The notes under the pieces are model-generated. The model saw only the letters and a program-made list of their open reading frames with translations, searched no databases and was not told where the DNA came from. A stretch of 64,000 bases of DNA from CAVSJJ01 sp963771015 (GTDB lineage: Bacteria > Actinomycetota > Actinomycetes > Actinomycetales > Dermatophilaceae), in assembly GCA_963771015.1 (NCBI GenBank), contig CAVYRN010000008.1, positions 62,001-126,000 of the forward strand, in the 5' to 3' direction. Of this stretch, positions 56,941-64,000 are shown one piece after another. Within the stretch, counting starts at the first letter, position 1. Each line of letters begins with the position of its first letter. Both the position numbers and the translations under genes were made by a program.

Positions 56941-56973
56941 GAGGCCCGGGAAAGTATGAGTTTCCCGGGCCTC
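56941..56973. terminator. Strong bidirectional hairpin terminator
   Basis: Perfect 13-bp arms GAGGCCCGGGAAA and TTTCCCGGGCCTC with a 7-nt loop lie between two convergent genes. The stem ends in A/T-rich pairs beside the loop. No T tract follows. Confidence 0.7.
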
Positions 56974-57157
56974 GGCGACTCGGCATGATGCTCCGAATCT
57001 CACGGCAGCTTCTCAATCGCCTCCGACCTCATCACCGGCCAGTTCCGGTCGGGTTGCCCCGCTCGGCTCGCGATCGTCCTTCTCCCGATCCCTCGACCAC
57101 CGAAGCGATCGAGTAGGTAAGTTCTATCGCCGATTCCGCTGCGCCGCAACACGTTAC

Positions 57158-57184
57158 GAGAAGAATCTCGAAGCAATTCTTCTC
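57158..57184. terminator. AT-rich hairpin downstream of thrS
   Basis: Arms GAGAAGAAT and ATTCTTCTC (9 bp) with a 9-nt loop lie 116 bp after the thrS stop codon. The low GC content is unusual here. It may end or process the thrS transcript. Confidence 0.45.
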
Positions 57185-57299
57185 CGTCGGCGTGTCGCCG
57201 GTGTGTCGCGGTACGGCTGTGGCGCGAGCGGTCAGCGAGCACCATGGGAGCAACGCCGTACCACGAGCTGGACCCAGGAGAGGCTTTCCTCCGTTGGGT

Positions 57300-59291
57300 T
57301 CAGACCTGGACGCGAGACGCGATCGCGTCGACGACCTCGGCGATCGCCTCGGCCACCGGGACACCGTTCTTCTGCGACCCGTCCCGGTAGCGGAACGAGA
57401 CGGCGCCGGCGGAGCGGTCGTCCTCACCGGCGATGAGCACGAACGGCACCTTGGCCTTGCTCGCGTTGCGGATCTTCTTGGGGAACCGGTCGTCCGAGGC
57501 GTCGAGCTCGACGCGTACCCCCGCGGCGGCCATCCGGTCCAGCACGCCCTGGAGGTAGGCCGCGTGGTCCTCGGCCACCGGCACCCCGACCACCTGGACC
57601 GGCGAGAGCCAGGGTGGGAAGGCCCCGGCGTAGTGCTCGACGAGCACGCCCATGAACCGCTCGATCGAGCCGAACTTCGCCGAGTGGATCATCACCGGCT
57701 GCTGGCGCGAGCCGTCGGACGCCTGGTACTCCAGCCCGAACCGCTCCGGCTGGTTGAAGTCGTACTGGATCGTCGACATCTGCCAGGTCCGGCCGATGGC
57801 GTCACGAGCCTGGACGGAGACCTTCGGGCCATAGAACGCCGCGCCACCCGGGTCGGGGACGAGGTCCAACCCGGAGGCGACGCAGACCTTCTCGAGGATC
57901 CGCGTTGCGTTGTCCCACTGCTCCTGGCTGCCGATGAACTTGTCCTTCTTCTCGCCGTCGGTGTCGCGGGTGGAGAGCTCGAGGTAGAAGTCGTCGAGGC
58001 CGAAGTCGCGCAGCAGCGACAGGATGAAGTCGAGCAGGTGCTTGATCTCCTCCGGCGCCTGCTCCGGGGTGACGTACGAGTGCGAGTCGTCCAGCTCGAG
58101 CCCGCGCACCCGGGTCAGGCCATGGACGACACCGGACTTCTCGTAGCGGTAGACCGACCCGAACTCGAACAGCCGCATCGGCAGGTCGCGGTAGGACCGT
58201 CCGCGCGACTTGTAGATGAGGTTGTGCATGGGGCAGTTCATCGCCTTGAGGTAGTAGTCGCTGCCCTCGAGCTCCATCGGCGGGAACATCGTGTCCGCGT
58301 AGTACGGCAGGTGTCCCGAGGTGTGGAAGAGACCCTCCTTGGTGATGTGCGGGGTCCCGACGTAGAGGAAGCCCTCCTCGATGTGCCGCTGCCGCGCATA
58401 GTCCTCCATGACCCGCTTGAGGACTCCGCCCTTGGGGTGGAAGACGGGCAGCCCGGAGCCGAGCTCGTCGGGGAAGGAGTACAGGTCGAGCTCGGTGCCG
58501 AGGCGCCGGTGGTCGCGGCGCTCGGCCTCGGCGAGCCGCTCGAGGTAGGCCTTGAGGTCGTCCTTGGAGGCCCAGGCGGTGCCGTAGACCCGCTGCAGCT
58601 GAGGGTTCTTCTCGGAGCCGCGCCAGTATGCCGCCGCGCTCCGCATGAGCTTGAAGGCGTTGCCGAGGACCTTGGTCGTGGGCACGTGCGGCCCGCGGCA
58701 CAGGTCGCCCCAGGCCCGGGAGCCGTCGCGCCGGAGGTTGTCGTAGATGGTCAGCTGGGCCCCGCCCACCTCGACGGACATGCCGTCGGCGCTCTCGGCC
58801 TCCGGCATACCACCGCCCTTGAGCCCGATGAGCTCGCACTTGTACGGCTCGTCGGCGAGCTCGGCGAGGGCGTCGGCGTCGGCGATCTCGCGGCGGTGGA
58901 AGGTCTGCCCCTCGTTGATGATCCGCTGCATGACCTTCTCGAGGGACTTGAGGTCCTCGGGGGTGAACGGGGTCTCCACGTCGAAGTCGTAGTAGAACCC
59001 GTCGCGCACCGGCGGGCCGATGCCGAGCCGGGCCGCCGGGTTGACCTCCTGGACGGCCTGGGCGAGCACGTGGGCGGCACTGTGCCGCAGGACGTAGAGG
59101 CCGTCGTCCTCGGCTGCGGTGACCGGCTCGACGCTGTCGCCGTCGGCGAGGACGTGCGCGAGGTCGCGCAGCTCGCCGTTGACGCGGGCCACGAGCACCG
59201 TCCGGTCCTCGCCGAACAGCTCGGCGGCCGTCGTCTGCTCCGGCACCGATCGCTCGCTTCCGGCGACATGGACGGTGATCTGGGCAGACAT
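57300..59291 (-). CDS. thrS: Threonine--tRNA ligase
   Basis: A 663-residue class II synthetase with all domains: TGS (about 1-65), the editing-type second domain with RHSAAHVLAQAVQ, catalytic motifs including MNCPMHNLIYKSRGRSYRDL, FEFGSVYRYEKSGVVHGLTRVRG (split by helix) and the C-terminal anticodon domain with VQVVGVPVAEDH. The zinc Cys is in AMNCPMH. ATG 59291 has AGGAG upstream. Order thrS-HIT-pgsA follows M. tuberculosis Rv2614c-Rv2612c. Confidence 0.96.
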   Translation of the reverse strand: MSAQITVHVAGSERSVPEQTTAAELFGEDRTVLVARVNGELRDLAHVLADGDSVEPVTAAEDDGLYVLRHSAAHVLAQAVQEVNPAARLGIGPPVRDGFYYDFDVETPFTPEDLKSLEKVMQRIINEGQTFHRREIADADALAELADEPYKCELIGLKGGGMPEAESADGMSVEVGGAQLTIYDNLRRDGSRAWGDLCRGPHVPTTKVLGNAFKLMRSAAAYWRGSEKNPQLQRVYGTAWASKDDLKAYLERLAEAERRDHRRLGTELDLYSFPDELGSGLPVFHPKGGVLKRVMEDYARQRHIEEGFLYVGTPHITKEGLFHTSGHLPYYADTMFPPMELEGSDYYLKAMNCPMHNLIYKSRGRSYRDLPMRLFEFGSVYRYEKSGVVHGLTRVRGLELDDSHSYVTPEQAPEEIKHLLDFILSLLRDFGLDDFYLELSTRDTDGEKKDKFIGSQEQWDNATRILEKVCVASGLDLVPDPGGAAFYGPKVSVQARDAIGRTWQMSTIQYDFNQPERFGLEYQASDGSRQQPVMIHSAKFGSIERFMGVLVEHYAGAFPPWLSPVQVVGVPVAEDHAAYLQGVLDRMAAAGVRVELDASDDRFPKKIRNASKAKVPFVLIAGEDDRSAGAVSFRYRDGSQKNGVPVAEAIAEVVDAIASRVQV

Positions 59292-59554
59292 CGGTGGTGC
59301 TCCTGTGGGGTGAGTCGTGACGTGCGGTCCGAAGGTTGCGGTCGTGCATGGGTATGCCGCGTCGCGTCGGTGCGCCCGCGGCACACGTCAGCCTATCCGG
59401 GGCGGCTCGACGCGGTCGCCCGCGTTCGGCCCTCCCCCAGCCCCCCGTCACGTACCCGCCACACAGGCGACTTCTTGGCGGCGGTGGCTGTCAGGAAGTC
59501 GCCTATCGGTCGAGACGTTGACGACGGCTGGGGTGGGGATGTGGTCGGCAGCGG
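59292..59554. other. Spacer between tmsB and thrS
   Basis: This 263-bp gap must hold the thrS promoter. It contains a GTATGCCG octamer (59352-59359) and a 10-bp hairpin (59465-59504). No T-box specifier or antiterminator pair was recognised, and no gene is supported. Confidence 0.5.
59465..59504 (-). terminator. Hairpin after tmsB
   Basis: Arms AGGCGACTTC and GAAGTCGCCT (10 bp, perfect) with a 20-nt loop begin 51 bp after the tmsB stop. Placement suits a terminator for the tmsA-tmsB transcript. No T tract follows. Confidence 0.5.
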
Positions 59555-60886
59555 TCAGGCGGCCCACCAGGGACGGAGCTGGAGCCCGGAGCGGCCGTCG
59601 GCGTGCGGCTTGACCGCAAGGACCTGGTGAAGCTGCACGACGTTGCGCTCGAACCCGCGCCGCGACCCGGCCATGTAGAGGCCCCAGACCCGGGCCGTCC
59701 CCTCGCCCACCTCCTCGACCGCCGCGTCCCAGTGCTCCTCGAGGTTGGCGCACCACTCGCCCAGGGTGAGCGCGTAGTGCTCCCGGAGGTTCTCCTCGTG
59801 GACGACCTCCAGACCGGAGTCCTGGGCCTCGGTGATGATCCGCCCGGACCCGGTCAGCTCGCCGTCGGGGAAGACGTACCGGTCGATGAAGGCGCCGGTC
59901 TCCATCGGTCTGTTGTCGGGCCGGGTGATGCAGTGGTTGAGCAGCAGCCCACCGTCCCGGAGCCTGTCCCGGATCCAGCTGAAGTAGCTCGGGTAGTTGC
60001 CGACGCCGATGTGCTCGGTCAGCCCGATCGAGGAGACCGCGTCGAACCCGGTCTCCGCGATGTCGCGGTAGTCACCGTGCCGGACCTCGGCGAACTCCTC
60101 GAGCCCCTCCTCGCGGATCGACCGCTGGGCCCACTCCGCCTGCTCCTTGGACAGCGTGACGCCGAGCACCTGGACGCCGCGGCGCGCGGCATACCGGACC
60201 ATGCCACCCCAGCCGCAGCCGATATCGAGCAGCCGGTACCCGGAGGACAGGGCGAGCTTGTCGAAGACGAGCCGGTACTTGTTGACCTGTGCCTCCTCGA
60301 GGCTGGCCGATGCCTGCGGGTAGCACGCGCACGTGTAGGTCATCGACGGGCCGAGGACCTGCTCGTAGAACCGGTTCGAGACGTCGTAGTGGTGGTGGAT
60401 CGCGTCGGCGTCCCGCGTCTTGGAGTGGCGCAGCCCCTCGGCGACGCGGCGCCACCGCGGCATCGTCTCCTGCGGCGGCGGGGGTGGTGGCGTGAGCCCC
60501 TTCAGTCCGAGGCTGCGGGCGATCTCGAGCGCCCGGCGGGCCGACGGCCGACGGAAGGACAGCCCCTCCAGGGCGACGAGAGCCTCGTACGGGTCCCCTG
60601 GGTGCACCCCGATGAGATCGAGGTCCCCGGCGACGTAGGCCCGGGCCAGCCCGAGGTCGCCCGGCGCCGTGGCGACGTAGGAGACCCCCCGCGGGTTCTT
60701 CACGTGGACGGTGACCGACGCCTCGACGGCGCCCGTGGCGGACCCGTCGTATGCCGTGAACCGCACCGGCAGCGGGGCCTGGGTCACCGCCTCGACGATC
60801 TCGGCGATCGTCATCGACCCCGGCTCGCCGGGCCGTGGCGGCTCGGGGGGCGGGGTGGTCGTCGTGCGGTCCTCGAGGGTGGTCAT
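59555..60886 (-). CDS. tmsB: SAM-dependent fatty-acyl methyltransferase (TmsB-like, cyclopropane synthase family)
   Basis: A 443-residue member of the CFA synthase family. SAM-binding motif is LLDIGCGWGGMVRYAA; DVSNRFYEQVLGPSMTYTCA and GLTEHIGVGNYPSYF are family hallmarks. The gene overlaps an FAD-binding oxidoreductase, which is the arrangement of tmsA-tmsB. In that pathway the methyltransferase adds a methylene group at C10 of oleoyl phospholipid and the partner reduces it to 10-methylstearate (tuberculostearic acid). The assignment comes from the pair, so plain cyclopropane synthesis is the alternative. Confidence 0.85.
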   Translation of the reverse strand: MTTLEDRTTTTPPPEPPRPGEPGSMTIAEIVEAVTQAPLPVRFTAYDGSATGAVEASVTVHVKNPRGVSYVATAPGDLGLARAYVAGDLDLIGVHPGDPYEALVALEGLSFRRPSARRALEIARSLGLKGLTPPPPPPQETMPRWRRVAEGLRHSKTRDADAIHHHYDVSNRFYEQVLGPSMTYTCACYPQASASLEEAQVNKYRLVFDKLALSSGYRLLDIGCGWGGMVRYAARRGVQVLGVTLSKEQAEWAQRSIREEGLEEFAEVRHGDYRDIAETGFDAVSSIGLTEHIGVGNYPSYFSWIRDRLRDGGLLLNHCITRPDNRPMETGAFIDRYVFPDGELTGSGRIITEAQDSGLEVVHEENLREHYALTLGEWCANLEEHWDAAVEEVGEGTARVWGLYMAGSRRGFERNVVQLHQVLAVKPHADGRSGLQLRPWWAA

Positions 60887-62274
60887 GCGCGCTTCACCGC
60901 CTTTTCGTAGAGGTCGAGGAGCCGGTCGTCCGGGTCGTAGCGGGTCTTGAGCTTGTCGTACTCGATGCCGCCGTAGAGCCGGTCGAACTCGTCCTCACCG
61001 TAGTAGGAGTCGGAGTAGAGGGACTTATGGCCACCGAGAGCGGTCACCCGCTCCTCGATGAGCCGGTTGGTGGCGCCCTCGCGGGCACCGGGAGCGATCG
61101 GGACGGTGGACCAGAACCCAACGTTGACGTAGGTCTGGCCCGATCGCAACGGGTAGAGCGACCATGGGTGGTCGTCGCCGGTATCGGACAGGGCCGAGGA
61201 GGAGTCCCGCACCCGCAGCGGGCACAGCCAGACCGGCTCGATCGGGACCGTGTCGAGGAACCACCGGAGGAAGTCCACGGTGCGGGCCAGCGGGATCTCG
61301 ACGTCCTGGATGACCCGCTCGCGGGGAGGCCGCCCCTGGCGGGCCTCGAGCCGGTCGCCGATCCCGTACCGGCCGTCGAGCGCGACGAGCTTCCAGTACA
61401 CGCTGCTGCGCCGCAGCCGACGTGGCCAGAACCGCCGGATCCGGGGGTTCTGGGCCCCGAAGGCCCGCGAGCACCAGAACCAGTCGGTATCCCAGCGCCA
61501 CAGGTAGTCGTGGATGGTCAGCAGGTCGCGTTTCGGAGTCGTCCCGTCGTGCTGGATCGAGCGGTAGTAGACCTGCTGCCCCGTGTAGTCGCTCGTCGGG
61601 CCGGCCTCGTCGGTCCGCCGGCCGAAGGTGAGGTAGCACTCGTGCTCGGTGAAGACGACGCCGTCGACATAGTCGACGTCCTCACCGGCGTACCGGCCGC
61701 TGGCCACGACCTCCCCGATGGCGGCGACGAGCGCGTCGAGGCCGTGGTAGCGCACGTGCCGCAGTGCCACGGCCCGCTTGACCGGTTCGAGCTCGATCCG
61801 CAGACGGGTGGCGTAGCCGAGCGAGCCGTAGGAATTGGGGAAGCCCCGGAACAGGTCGGCGTGCTCCCCCGTCGGCCGGGCGGTGACGATGTCGCCGGCC
61901 CCGGTGAGGATGTCCATCTCGAGGACGGACTCATGCGGCAGTCCGTTGCGCCAGGAGGCCGACTCGATGCCCAGACCGGTGACGGCCCCACCCAGGGTGA
62001 TCGTCTTGAGCTGCGGCACGACGAGTGGCGTGAGCCCGTGCGGAAGGGTCGCGGCGACGAGGTCCTCGTAGGTGCACATGCCCGCCACGTCGGCCGTCCG
62101 GGCGTCCCGGTCGATCGCGATGACCCCGGTCAGACCCGACACGTCGAGGCCGGGGGTCTTCGTCGCCGGGCGCGACCGGAAGAGGTTGGAGGTGCGCTTG
62201 GCCAGGCGCACGCGCTCGCCTGGCGGGATCGCGTGGTAGCTGTCGACCAGCCGCGTGACGCCGTCCTTCTCCAC
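60883..62274 (-). CDS. tmsA: FAD-binding oxidoreductase (TmsA-like)
   Basis: A 463-residue FAD-linked enzyme of the vanillyl-alcohol-oxidase/DWARF1 type. The FAD domain has ARTADVAGMCTYEDLVAATL, LVVPQLKTITLGGAVTGLG and SYGSLGYATRLRIEL. It is the likely reductase for the 10-methylene intermediate made by the downstream methyltransferase, using NADPH in characterised systems. ATG of tmsB overlaps its stop codon (ATGA), so the two are translated together. GTG/ATG start at 62274. Confidence 0.85.
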   Translation of the reverse strand: MEKDGVTRLVDSYHAIPPGERVRLAKRTSNLFRSRPATKTPGLDVSGLTGVIAIDRDARTADVAGMCTYEDLVAATLPHGLTPLVVPQLKTITLGGAVTGLGIESASWRNGLPHESVLEMDILTGAGDIVTARPTGEHADLFRGFPNSYGSLGYATRLRIELEPVKRAVALRHVRYHGLDALVAAIGEVVASGRYAGEDVDYVDGVVFTEHECYLTFGRRTDEAGPTSDYTGQQVYYRSIQHDGTTPKRDLLTIHDYLWRWDTDWFWCSRAFGAQNPRIRRFWPRRLRRSSVYWKLVALDGRYGIGDRLEARQGRPPRERVIQDVEIPLARTVDFLRWFLDTVPIEPVWLCPLRVRDSSSALSDTGDDHPWSLYPLRSGQTYVNVGFWSTVPIAPGAREGATNRLIEERVTALGGHKSLYSDSYYGEDEFDRLYGGIEYDKLKTRYDPDDRLLDLYEKAVKRA

Positions 62275-62345
62275 GTACCTTCCTCACCTGTCACGAGTGT
62301 GGTGCCTCACGACTGTATGCCGTGGCCCTGGGGCGAGGCGAAACG

Positions 62346-62705
62346 TCACCCCTCTTGCGGGTGAACGTCCTCCGCCACCAGGACCGGGTCGCCGGTGCGG
62401 ATGACGCCCACCCGGCCCACCGCCGCGTACACCCCCGGGCACGACCCCGCGGTCCGTTCGATGGCGAGCAGCGCCTCGCCGATCCGCACCACCGACCCGA
62501 CGAGCGACTCCACCTCCGTCGACGGGACGTCGAGGACGATGTTGGCCCGGGTGGCCGGCGAGTCGTTGCCGACGATCGACACGGCCGCCTTCTTGCGCCG
62601 GTCCCCCGCCAGGCCCTCGGGCTCGACATCGACGGCGGAGTGGTCGCGACCCGGCTGGTCCTTGACCGGGAAGGTGCGCAACGCGGTGACGTGGCTCGGC
62701 CTCAT
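62346..62705 (-). CDS. MOSC domain protein (short)
   Basis: A 119-residue protein made only of a compact MOSC-like domain: FPVKDQPGRDHSAVDVEPEGLAGDRRKKA, then RANIVLDV and AIERTAGSCPGVYAAVGRVGVI. The conserved Cys of MOSC domains is in GSCPGVY. MOSC proteins handle sulfur for molybdenum cofactor or reduce N-hydroxy compounds; which applies is unknown. It has no N-terminal beta-barrel domain. Confidence 0.8.
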   Translation of the reverse strand: MRPSHVTALRTFPVKDQPGRDHSAVDVEPEGLAGDRRKKAAVSIVGNDSPATRANIVLDVPSTEVESLVGSVVRIGEALLAIERTAGSCPGVYAAVGRVGVIRTGDPVLVAEDVHPQEG

Positions 62706-62753
62706 CGCCCCATCATCGCCCGTGGATGGGTGGGGAGTACGAAGGGGCCGGGT

Positions 62754-64000
62754 TCAGGATGCCTCCGCGCCGTCAGGTGGCTCGGCCTCCTCGTGGTCCG
62801 GCGGAGACGCGAGGTCGTCGGCTGGTGCGCCGGCCCATTCGAACATGAGCAGCGTCGAGTCATCGGTGGTGGCTCCACCACGCTCGATCATGAGCCGACG
62901 CGAAATCCGGCGCACCGACTCCTGAACGGTGACACCCTCGGCCTCGATTCGTTCGATGACCCCCATCATGCGAGTGTCACCGAACTCGACGCCGCCCCGG
63001 ACGTGTTCCTCGATGAGCCCATCGGTGTAGAACACAACGCGGTCACCGCGTCGAAGTGTCCTCTCGGTCAGTACCGGTGTGTCGCCGCCGAAGCCGAGCG
63101 GCAGCGTTGTGGGGCCCTCCAGCACTTCGACGACGTGACCGGCGCGGAGCAACAGCGGCGATGGATGCCCCGCGTTGACCCACTGCAGATGCCCCGACGT
63201 CACGTCGAGGGCCGCCATCTGTGCCGTCGCGAACCGGTCCGGCCCGAACTGGTCCGCAACGGCGGAGTCCATGGCGGCATACAGGTCGGACAGCTCGACA
63301 TCGATCCGTCGGGCGTGCCGGTAGGCACCGATGGCGACGGTGGCCATCACGGCAGCGCTCAGCCCATGCCCCATCGCGTCGATCATGCACAGATGCAGCA
63401 CGTCGCCGTTGAGCGCGTAGTCGAAGCTGTCTCCAGCAACATCGTAGGCAGGCTCGAGAGCCCCGGCCACGGACACCTGCGGGGTGTTCATCATCAGGGG
63501 CGGCAGCAGCTGCCACTGCATCTCGGCCGACAGGCTCATCGGCCTGCGTCGACGCGCCTGGAAGAACCGGTCGGTATACATGCTCTTGGTGACCAGCATG
63601 TCCGCCACCAACCCGGCCAATCGACGGACCAGCCGCCGATGGTGCTCATCGACCCGGTCAAGGGTGAGAACGAGCACCCCGACCCGGTCGGAGCCGTCCA
63701 GCAGCGGAACGTACAGTCGCACCACGTCGCCCCAGGGCTGCTCGACCATCTCGTCGGTCTGGAAGGCCAGGCCGGCCAGAGAGTCGTCGATGGGTTGGTG
63801 CGGGCCCGCCACAAGCCCCTCGCCGGGGAGCGCGACCAAGGTCATCTGGTCGTAGTCCTGAAGCAGGACCGTCACCTCTCGGCCACCGATCCGAGCAATC
63901 TCCTGCGCGATCAGAGGGGCGATCAACTGCGGCGGCATGGTGTGCGCCCTGTCCAGCAGCGAGCCGAGCAACCGCTCCCCGAAACCCTCGGTCAGGTCAT
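62754..64000 (-). CDS. GAF-linked PP2C (SpoIIE-type) serine phosphatase, N-terminus outside window
   Basis: The reading frame is open to the window edge, giving at least 415 codons. Residues about 20-130 resemble a GAF sensor domain (VTVLLQDYDQMTLVALPGEG and RLYVPLLDGSDRVGVLVLTL). The C-terminal PP2C domain has VAGDSFDYAL, MIDAMGHGLSAAVMA, WVNAGHPSPLLL and DRVVFYTDGLIE, with metal-binding Asp residues kept. Such enzymes act on anti-anti-sigma factors in general stress circuits. The true start lies just beyond base 64000; the TTG at 63971 is an internal alternative. Confidence 0.88.
   Translation of the reverse strand, partial: DLTEGFGERLLGSLLDRAHTMPPQLIAPLIAQEIARIGGREVTVLLQDYDQMTLVALPGEGLVAGPHQPIDDSLAGLAFQTDEMVEQPWGDVVRLYVPLLDGSDRVGVLVLTLDRVDEHHRRLVRRLAGLVADMLVTKSMYTDRFFQARRRRPMSLSAEMQWQLLPPLMMNTPQVSVAGALEPAYDVAGDSFDYALNGDVLHLCMIDAMGHGLSAAVMATVAIGAYRHARRIDVELSDLYAAMDSAVADQFGPDRFATAQMAALDVTSGHLQWVNAGHPSPLLLRAGHVVEVLEGPTTLPLGFGGDTPVLTERTLRRGDRVVFYTDGLIEEHVRGGVEFGDTRMMGVIERIEAEGVTVQESVRRISRRLMIERGGATTDDSTLLMFEWAGAPADDLASPPDHEEAEPPDGAEAS

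Larger units (their letters stand above)
56829..57299. other. 471-bp convergent intergenic region with repeats and hairpins
   Basis: No gene is supported. It contains four imperfect copies of a 15-18 bp repeat (56868-56936), a 13-bp-stem hairpin (56941-56973), a lower-GC part from about 57100 to 57190 and a 9-bp-stem hairpin (57158-57184). Arms GGTACGGC (57210-57217) and GCCGTACC (57255-57262) could form a further hairpin. Short open frames on the minus strand here are arginine-rich and lack ribosome binding sites. Confidence 0.6.

Noticed and set aside
57000..57245. Possible 81-residue minus-strand gene after thrS
   Set aside because: It is arginine-rich, lacks a Shine-Dalgarno and lies across hairpins; no domain is visible.
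59292..59554. T-box leader for thrS
   Set aside because: No AGGGTGGNACCGCG-like T-box sequence or specifier loop was found; only an ordinary hairpin and an octamer are present.

Overview
The window is 64 kb of very GC-rich, densely packed chromosome from an actinobacterium. Mycothiol-era housekeeping synteny, a phosphatidylinositol mannoside (PIM) gene cluster, GarA/OdhI, two condensin ScpAB genes and frequent GTG starts all fit Actinomycetota. Gene content and several gene orders match Mycobacterium tuberculosis blocks, but the absence of mycolate genes and the general style suggest a Micrococcales relative, possibly Intrasporangiaceae; the family assignment is inference. No phage, insertion sequence, CRISPR array or rRNA was seen. 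One tRNA (Pro, GGG) is present.

Layout. 1-9.7 kb: end of gltD, then a mixed run of small metabolic and stress genes (aldo/keto reductase, VOC protein, dienelactone-hydrolase-like protein, an ECF sigma factor with its membrane partner, DUF1028, YciO, OsmC, DUF1697, histidine phosphatase, a GCS2-type glutamate-cysteine ligase). 10-14.2 kb: the sbcD-sbcC nuclease operon behind three direct repeats with exact 21-bp spacing. 14.3-23.1 kb: a block colinear with M. tuberculosis Rv1822-Rv1832: pgsA2-type synthase, DUF881, Sbp, DUF881, gcvH, garA, MerR, bifunctional nuclease, MerR, and gcvP behind a glycine riboswitch. 23.2-33.6 kb: a PatB-like C-S lyase, tRNA-Pro, then der, cmk, tyrA, rluB, scpB, scpA, parA-like, xerD and ald, chained by 4-bp stop/start overlaps. 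33.7-59.3 kb: a block colinear with Rv2580c-Rv2614c: hisS, metallo-beta-lactamase, cyclophilin, DUF349, relA, apt, secF, secD, yajC, ruvB, ruvA, ruvC, yebC, pdxT, pdxS, LemA-like, pimA, patA, pgsA, an EF-G paralogue, HIT, AraC+VOC pair and thrS. 59.5-64 kb: a tmsB-tmsA pair for 10-methyl fatty acids, a MOSC protein and a PP2C phosphatase running off the window.

How it works together. Most genes are core: translation (hisS, thrS, rluB, yciO), stringent response (relA), protein export (secDF-yajC), DNA repair and segregation (sbcCD, ruvABC, xerD, scpAB, parA), PLP synthesis (pdxST), glycine cleavage and its FHA regulator, and envelope lipids (pgsA, pimA, patA, tmsAB).

The most unusual signal is not a gene. 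The octamer CGGCATAC (complement GTATGCCG) occurs 36 times by hand count, 18 on each strand, in all three codon frames and also between genes. It forces otherwise rare codons (TAT, GCA, ATA). It looks like a highly iterated motif comparable in style to cyanobacterial HIP1.
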